This document shows, in pieces, positions 60,421 to 64,000 of a stretch of DNA of 64,000 bases (its first letter is position 1; each line of letters starts with the position of its first letter). The notes under the pieces are model-generated. The model saw only the letters and a program-made list of their open reading frames with translations, was not told the origin of the DNA and did no database searches. The position numbers were made by a program, and so were the translations under genes. This stretch comes from Bacillus sp. CHD6a (GTDB lineage Bacteria; Bacillota; Bacilli; Bacillales; Bacillaceae_I), in NCBI RefSeq assembly GCF_001293645.1, contig NZ_LBMD01000002.1, positions 248,001-312,000 on the forward strand. Reading direction: 5' to 3'.

Positions 60421-60640
60421 TTCGGACATTTACCTTCTGTCTTTGGACAATTGACGACGAGAAAATGAGGGGGTTCGGACAATTCAACTGGATAGTCCGG
60501 TCAACTTTTGCTATGGGTTCGGTCATTCAATTTTTTAGTTCGGTCAAATTTTGAAAAACTTCGGTCAACAATTTAAAATCTTTGGTCAACTTTCCGAAAA
60601 CTTCGGACAACTTTCGAAAATCTTCGGACAATTTAAAAAT
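60421..60640. repeat. 21-bp phased repeat array, TTCGG(A/T)CAA type
   Basis: GG cores followed by ACAA, TCAA or a close variant occur at 60424, 60445, 60477, 60499, 60521, 60542, 60563, 60584, 60605 and 60626. The last five intervals are each exactly 21 bp, two before are 22, and one is 32. The consensus of the regular part is GG(A/T)CAACTTT-CGAAAA-CTTC. It fills much of the 596-bp gap between the helicase and the amidase. The rest of the gap (60306-60420 and 60641-60840) shows no clear feature. Confidence 0.9.
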
Positions 60641-60851
60641 CCCCAGCCAAAACGACCGATTAGAAGAAGCCCATTTAAACAAATGTCAATACATTCTACT
60701 TAAATGCCCCTCAAAAAATCTATTACCATAACACTTCCGGCCCCGGTAGCACCCCCACTCTATTAAACCTGTACCTTGTCTTCTGAATGTGCTGTACCCA
60801 GAACCTTTAAGACGAGCTGGAATAAAATGTATATAGAAAGGAGTGTAATCT

Positions 60852-61664
60852 ATGGTAAGAATATCTTGGTCAGCCGGCCATGGTTTAAATACGTCTGGAA
60901 AAAGGACACCTGACGGAATGCGAGAATGGGAATTCAATAGTGCGGTAGTGGTAGAAGCAATTAAATTGCTTGATCAATATCAAAACGTCTTGCAATTAAG
61001 ACTTGATGATCCAACTGGACAAAGAGATGTGCCTCTTCAAGAAAGGTCGAATCGTTCTAATAGTTGGGATGCCGATGTGCATATTGATGTCCATGCAAAT
61101 GCTTTTGGTAATGGTGGATGGAATAAAGTTCAAGGTATTGAGACATTTGTATATACGACAAGACCTCCTATGGATGTTACGTTGGCAACAAACGTCCAAA
61201 CAAGATTGATCGCCAATACGAAAAGGCCAGATAGAGGGGTGAAGGCAGATAATTTTCACATGTTAAGAGAAACTACAGCAGTTTCTATACTAGTTGAATG
61301 CGGCTTTATGACCAACAAGGAAGAAGCTGCGCTATTGAAGTCAGCTGCTTACAGGAAACTTTGTGCCCAATCTATTATTGAAGGTCTAGTAGAAACGTAT
61401 AACTTAAAATTGAAGGAGGAAGATTTTGTGTTAGAAAGAGCCATTGTAATTAACAGTTTTGCAGATTTCCCAGTAACGGAATTGTTAGCGAATTATGTAA
61501 AAGCTCCTATCTATACAAGAAGGGTAGCGGAGAATGTTAAATTGGCAAAAGAATTATTAGTTGTGGGTGGTAACACAGAAGGATTGCAGGCTGACCGCAT
61601 AATTCTGCTAGCGGGAAGAGATCGTTTTGAAACAGCTGCTAGAGTAAAAGAGTATATCGGTTAA
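60852..61664 (+). CDS. N-acetylmuramoyl-L-alanine amidase (CwlC-like catalytic domain)
   Basis: 270 residues. The Amidase_3 zinc domain covers 1-180: H10 in SAGHGL, the acidic ligand region MREWEFN, the histidine in HIDVHANAF, and the catalytic glutamate in SILVECGFMTN. There is no signal peptide, as in mother-cell or phage lysins such as CwlC. The C-terminal 75 residues (VINSFADFPVTELLANYVKA, then ILLAGRDRFETAARVKEYI) look like a shortened CWB2 cell-wall-binding repeat rather than the SPOR repeats of CwlC. It cleaves the amide between muramic acid and the stem peptide. AAAGGAGTG precedes the ATG. No holin or phage genes are adjacent. Confidence 0.87.
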   Translation: MVRISWSAGHGLNTSGKRTPDGMREWEFNSAVVVEAIKLLDQYQNVLQLRLDDPTGQRDVPLQERSNRSNSWDADVHIDVHANAFGNGGWNKVQGIETFVYTTRPPMDVTLATNVQTRLIANTKRPDRGVKADNFHMLRETTAVSILVECGFMTNKEEAALLKSAAYRKLCAQSIIEGLVETYNLKLKEEDFVLERAIVINSFADFPVTELLANYVKAPIYTRRVAENVKLAKELLVVGGNTEGLQADRIILLAGRDRFETAARVKEYIG

Positions 61665-61685
61665 TTTAAAGAAGTGTAGGGTAAG

Positions 61686-61727
61686 GTGGTCCGTGTATAT
61701 GTTTATAAAATACACGGACCACTTTTT
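61686..61727. terminator. Bidirectional terminator between amidase and P450 genes
   Basis: GTGGTCCGTGTAT (61686-61698) pairs perfectly with ATACACGGACCAC (61710-61722), followed by five T residues on the plus strand. Confidence 0.93.
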
Positions 61728-61745
61728 CATATTTAAAACAACTCC

Positions 61746-62957
61746 CTATTGCACTACCGCTTTAAACTTCAACGCTTCAAAGCCGCGAAATATAATATTA
61801 TTTCTTCTTACCGGTTCTTCGAGTATTTCCACGTCATGTACACGTTGGAGAAGTACCTCCAATGCTATGACAGCTTCTAGTCTGGCAAGTGGTGCTCCTA
61901 AGCAAAAGTGAGGTCCGGATGCGAAGGAGAGGTGCTTCACATTTTCTCTCGATACATTAAAAACATCAGGATACTCATGTATGTTAGGGTCACGGTTTGC
62001 TGCACCTAGAGCAATAAGGGCCGTCTGTGCCTTTTTAAGTTGTTGTCCACCAAATTCCATATCCTCCCCTACCCATCTTGAGGTAAGCAGGACCGGTGGA
62101 TCATAACGCAGAATCTCTTCGACAGCATTTTCAATCAAGGAAGCGTCTTCTAAAAGCTTTTTCATTTCATCTTCGTGCGTAAGTAACAGATGATAGCCGT
62201 TTGTAATTAGATTAACGGTTGTTTCATGGCCAGCTATTAATAGCAATAAACAAGTCGCTACAAGTTCATCTTCGTTTAACTTGTCTCCAGAGTCGGAAAC
62301 AGCAATCAGTCCGCTCAATAAATCTTCTCCTGGAAACACGCGTTTTGCCTCAATCAGGTTACGCATGTAACGGTCTGCCTCCTCAAGATGTGGAGCAACC
62401 GCTTCTAAATCCTCTTGGGTAGTATTAAAATCAATAAATTTAACGAAGGAATCAGACCATACGCGGAATCGGTCTCGGTCCTCTTTTGGCACTCCAATTA
62501 ATTCTGTGATCACCATGACGGGTAGGGAATACGCAAAGTCGCGAATAAGTTCGTGTTCCCCCTTGCCTTTTCTTGTATCCAACAGGTAGTTTGCCATCTC
62601 TACAATAGTTGGTCGCAGGCGCTCGGTCATCCTTGGAGTAAAAGCTTTATTGACCAGCCCGCGGAGTCTGGTGTGGTTTGGTGCATCACGGAAAAGCATC
62701 ATGTTCCGAGTGAGCATCACTACTGGCAGTAAAGTTTGTGGGATAGGTGGCATTTGCTCATCGGGCACAATGTTTCTTATTTCTTTTATAAATCTGGAAT
62801 CTTTTAAAACCGACTCTACTTCCTTGTATCCGGTTATCAACCATCCGTTCACATTAAAGAATGAAACCCACTGAATGGGATTGATTTCATTTGCCTGTTT
62901 GAACATTTCGTATGGATTGTCTATAAATGCTTTTACAGGATCTGTTTGTACACTCAT
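61746..62957 (-). CDS. Cytochrome P450 (bacterial class I type)
   Basis: 403 residues, soluble. The I-helix oxygen motif LLLIAGHETTVN, the K-helix EEILRYDPP and the heme loop FASGPHFCLGAPLA with the thiolate ligand C352 are all intact. Length and motifs fit the CYP107/CYP109-like group of Bacillus. It hydroxylates a small hydrophobic substrate, using an external ferredoxin or flavodoxin; no redox partner lies nearby. GAGGGAGG lies before the ATG. A MITE-like element begins 25 bp upstream of the start, so it may carry or displace the promoter. Confidence 0.93.
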   Translation of the reverse strand: MSVQTDPVKAFIDNPYEMFKQANEINPIQWVSFFNVNGWLITGYKEVESVLKDSRFIKEIRNIVPDEQMPPIPQTLLPVVMLTRNMMLFRDAPNHTRLRGLVNKAFTPRMTERLRPTIVEMANYLLDTRKGKGEHELIRDFAYSLPVMVITELIGVPKEDRDRFRVWSDSFVKFIDFNTTQEDLEAVAPHLEEADRYMRNLIEAKRVFPGEDLLSGLIAVSDSGDKLNEDELVATCLLLLIAGHETTVNLITNGYHLLLTHEDEMKKLLEDASLIENAVEEILRYDPPVLLTSRWVGEDMEFGGQQLKKAQTALIALGAANRDPNIHEYPDVFNVSRENVKHLSFASGPHFCLGAPLARLEAVIALEVLLQRVHDVEILEEPVRRNNIIFRGFEALKFKAVVQ

Positions 62958-62981
62958 TAAAGTACCTCCCTCGTTAACTGC

Positions 62982-63199
62982 GAGTCCACTGAAATTTTCT
63001 TTGAATTTAAATATTGTTTAGACGCCGCTGTAGATTTCCTCAAATTACTTCGCTTTCCTAGGGGCGCTGCTGGAGCCTCCTCGGCTACGCCTGCGGGGTC
63101 TCCACCTAGCGCTATCTCCCTCAGGAGTCTTCGCCTTTTGCTCCAATCAACAGCTCGAAAATACAAAATACTTTATGATATCAGTTTTTCAGTGTCCTC
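62982..63199. mobile_element. MITE-like element copy C (internally deleted)
   Basis: 218 bp bounded by GAGTCCACTGAAA (62982-62994) and TTTTTCAGTGTCCTC (63185-63199). Inner repeats are GCTGTAGATT (63027-63036) and AATCAACAGC (63145-63154). Compared with copy B, a block of about 50 bp is missing at a junction where both sequences share CTCAGG/GAGGAGTCTTCGCC, consistent with slippage between short repeats. Confidence 0.8.
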
Positions 63200-63392
63200 G
63201 ATAACTTCTCAACATTAACCATTCGCTAAAAAAAGAGGAAATCCTTGATAAAATTACAAAAAAGGAAAAAGTTTCTACCTTTTTCCTCCAGAAATACTGA
63301 CCTCATTTGACACTTATCTAGCAATCTATTGTAGAATGGTGTAATAACTATGACGCGATTTAAGTACATAGACTGATGGAGGCTTATAGAGA

Positions 63393-64000
63393 ATGTTTTG
63401 TCACAAATGTGGTAGGAAAGTGACGTCCGATGCAAATTTTTGCTTTAATTGTGGAGCGAATTTGAAGGATGATTTGGAACATAATGAAGAGCAATGGTTA
63501 GAAGGTAGAGGGAAAAATAAGAAAAAGCGTTTTACATATATGCCATTTTTACCTCCCATTATTAGTTTCGTATTGATTGCCGGAACTATTGGGTGGTACT
63601 ACAATCATGAACAAAGTGTCAACGCAGAAGTACTTGCCATAAAAAAAGAAGCAGAAGACTTGGCTTTGCAAGGGGAATATGACCTGGCAAAGGACGAGTT
63701 GGCTGGTGCCATGTCATTGAGACCATCTTATCATGTCTTAAGAAATAACCTGGAAGTGGTGAAAATCGCGGAAGAGGTTAACGGAGAGTTGGAGGAAGTT
63801 AAAGAGCAGATCAAAACGAAGAAATTTGAAGATGCCGAAAAAAACCTAACGAGACTCCGAGAGAAAATCACTAGATTGGATGGACCATTGATTCAGCCAT
63901 TAAAAGAAAATGTATCTGAAAAGGATGTCATGATTAAGGTCGGAAAAATCAATAATGAACTTGATCAGCTAAAAACAGTGGATGAACTTTCAAGAAAACT
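63393..64000 (+). CDS. Zinc-ribbon membrane protein, C-terminus cut by window end
   Basis: 202 codons are visible from the ATG at 63393 (GGAGG 10 nt upstream), with no stop before the window end. Residues 3-24 form a zinc ribbon with two CxxC pairs (CHKCGRK and CFNCGAN). A basic stretch (KNKKKR) and one transmembrane helix follow (residues about 52-70, PPIISFVLIAGTIGWYY). The rest is outside and mostly helical with coiled-coil character. The layout resembles the TcaA/YvbJ-like zinc-ribbon anchored proteins of Firmicutes. Function is unknown. Confidence 0.8.
   Translation, partial: MFCHKCGRKVTSDANFCFNCGANLKDDLEHNEEQWLEGRGKNKKKRFTYMPFLPPIISFVLIAGTIGWYYNHEQSVNAEVLAIKKEAEDLALQGEYDLAKDELAGAMSLRPSYHVLRNNLEVVKIAEEVNGELEEVKEQIKTKKFEDAEKNLTRLREKITRLDGPLIQPLKENVSEKDVMIKVGKINNELDQLKTVDELSRK

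Noticed and set aside
60421-60640. CRISPR array or coding tandem repeat
   Set aside because: Spacing of 21 bp is too short for CRISPR, and the drift of spacers with stops in all frames argues against coding.
60686-60937. 83-residue minus-strand frame over the amidase start
   Set aside because: It is antisense to the clear Amidase_3 gene, with no ribosome binding site or recognisable domain.

Overview
The window is a chromosomal stretch from a low-GC, endospore-forming member of the Bacillaceae. That placement rests on gene content and order typical of Bacillus relatives: natRK/natAB, mtlA-R-F-D, odhAB, a KinB-like kinase, and yfmL, yhfW, ywbE and pssA homologues, with strong purine-rich ribosome binding sites and many T-tailed hairpin terminators. 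The species cannot be named from sequence reading alone. No rRNA, tRNA, CRISPR array or intact insertion sequence was seen.

Layout. 1-4 kb: a TetR regulator (cut by the window start) divergent from a 14-helix drug exporter, then an ABM-domain protein and a methyltransferase. 4-10.2 kb: a short UvrC-like GIY-YIG protein divergent from a three-gene coiled-coil / McrB-like AAA+ / DUF2357 PD-(D/E)XK nuclease operon, the best candidate for a little-described system. 10.3-14.1 kb: the NatR-NatK two-component system facing the NatAB ABC exporter. 14.2-19.7 kb: the complete mannitol PTS operon. 20-24.4 kb: a six-bladed propeller lectin with a sigma-K-like promoter, an E. coli-type FadR regulator with a fatty acid hydroxylase, and a BCCT osmolyte transporter. 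24.5-34.8 kb: odhAB, a lipoprotein, an oxidoreductase, a SET protein, pssA, and a MerR/acyl-CoA dehydrogenase operon. 34.8-48.5 kb: CstA-like transporter, orphan histidine kinase, aldehyde dehydrogenase, MFS transporter, GDPD, HpaB-like hydroxylase, D-threonine-aldolase-like enzyme, and an amidase-dipeptidase operon. 49-64 kb: a heterodimeric ABC exporter, an alanine symporter, an EAL phosphodiesterase divergent from a KinB-like kinase, a Rieske oxidoreductase, a DEAD-box helicase, a cell-wall amidase, a P450, and a zinc-ribbon protein cut by the window end.

The spaces between genes are unusually rich in repeats. (1) Arrays of a short GG(A/T)(C/T)AA-like core recur every 20-22 bp at five separate sites, with a different flanking phrase at each. 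(2) A 52-bp tandem array of RNA-type hairpins lies after pssA; its period is exact and one stem carries a compensatory change. (3) Three REP-like elements are built on GGGGTCTGACCC; one supplies the stop codon of mtlD. (4) Three MITE-like elements of 218-272 bp have matching terminal inverted repeats. Regulatory sites readable by eye include LytTR direct repeats before natA, MtlR- and CcpA-like sites in the mtl and odh regions, a double FadR-like palindrome that is also a terminator, Spo0A boxes before the KinB-like gene, and a palindrome in the spacer of a MerR-type promoter. All functional statements are inferences from sequence; no database search was run.
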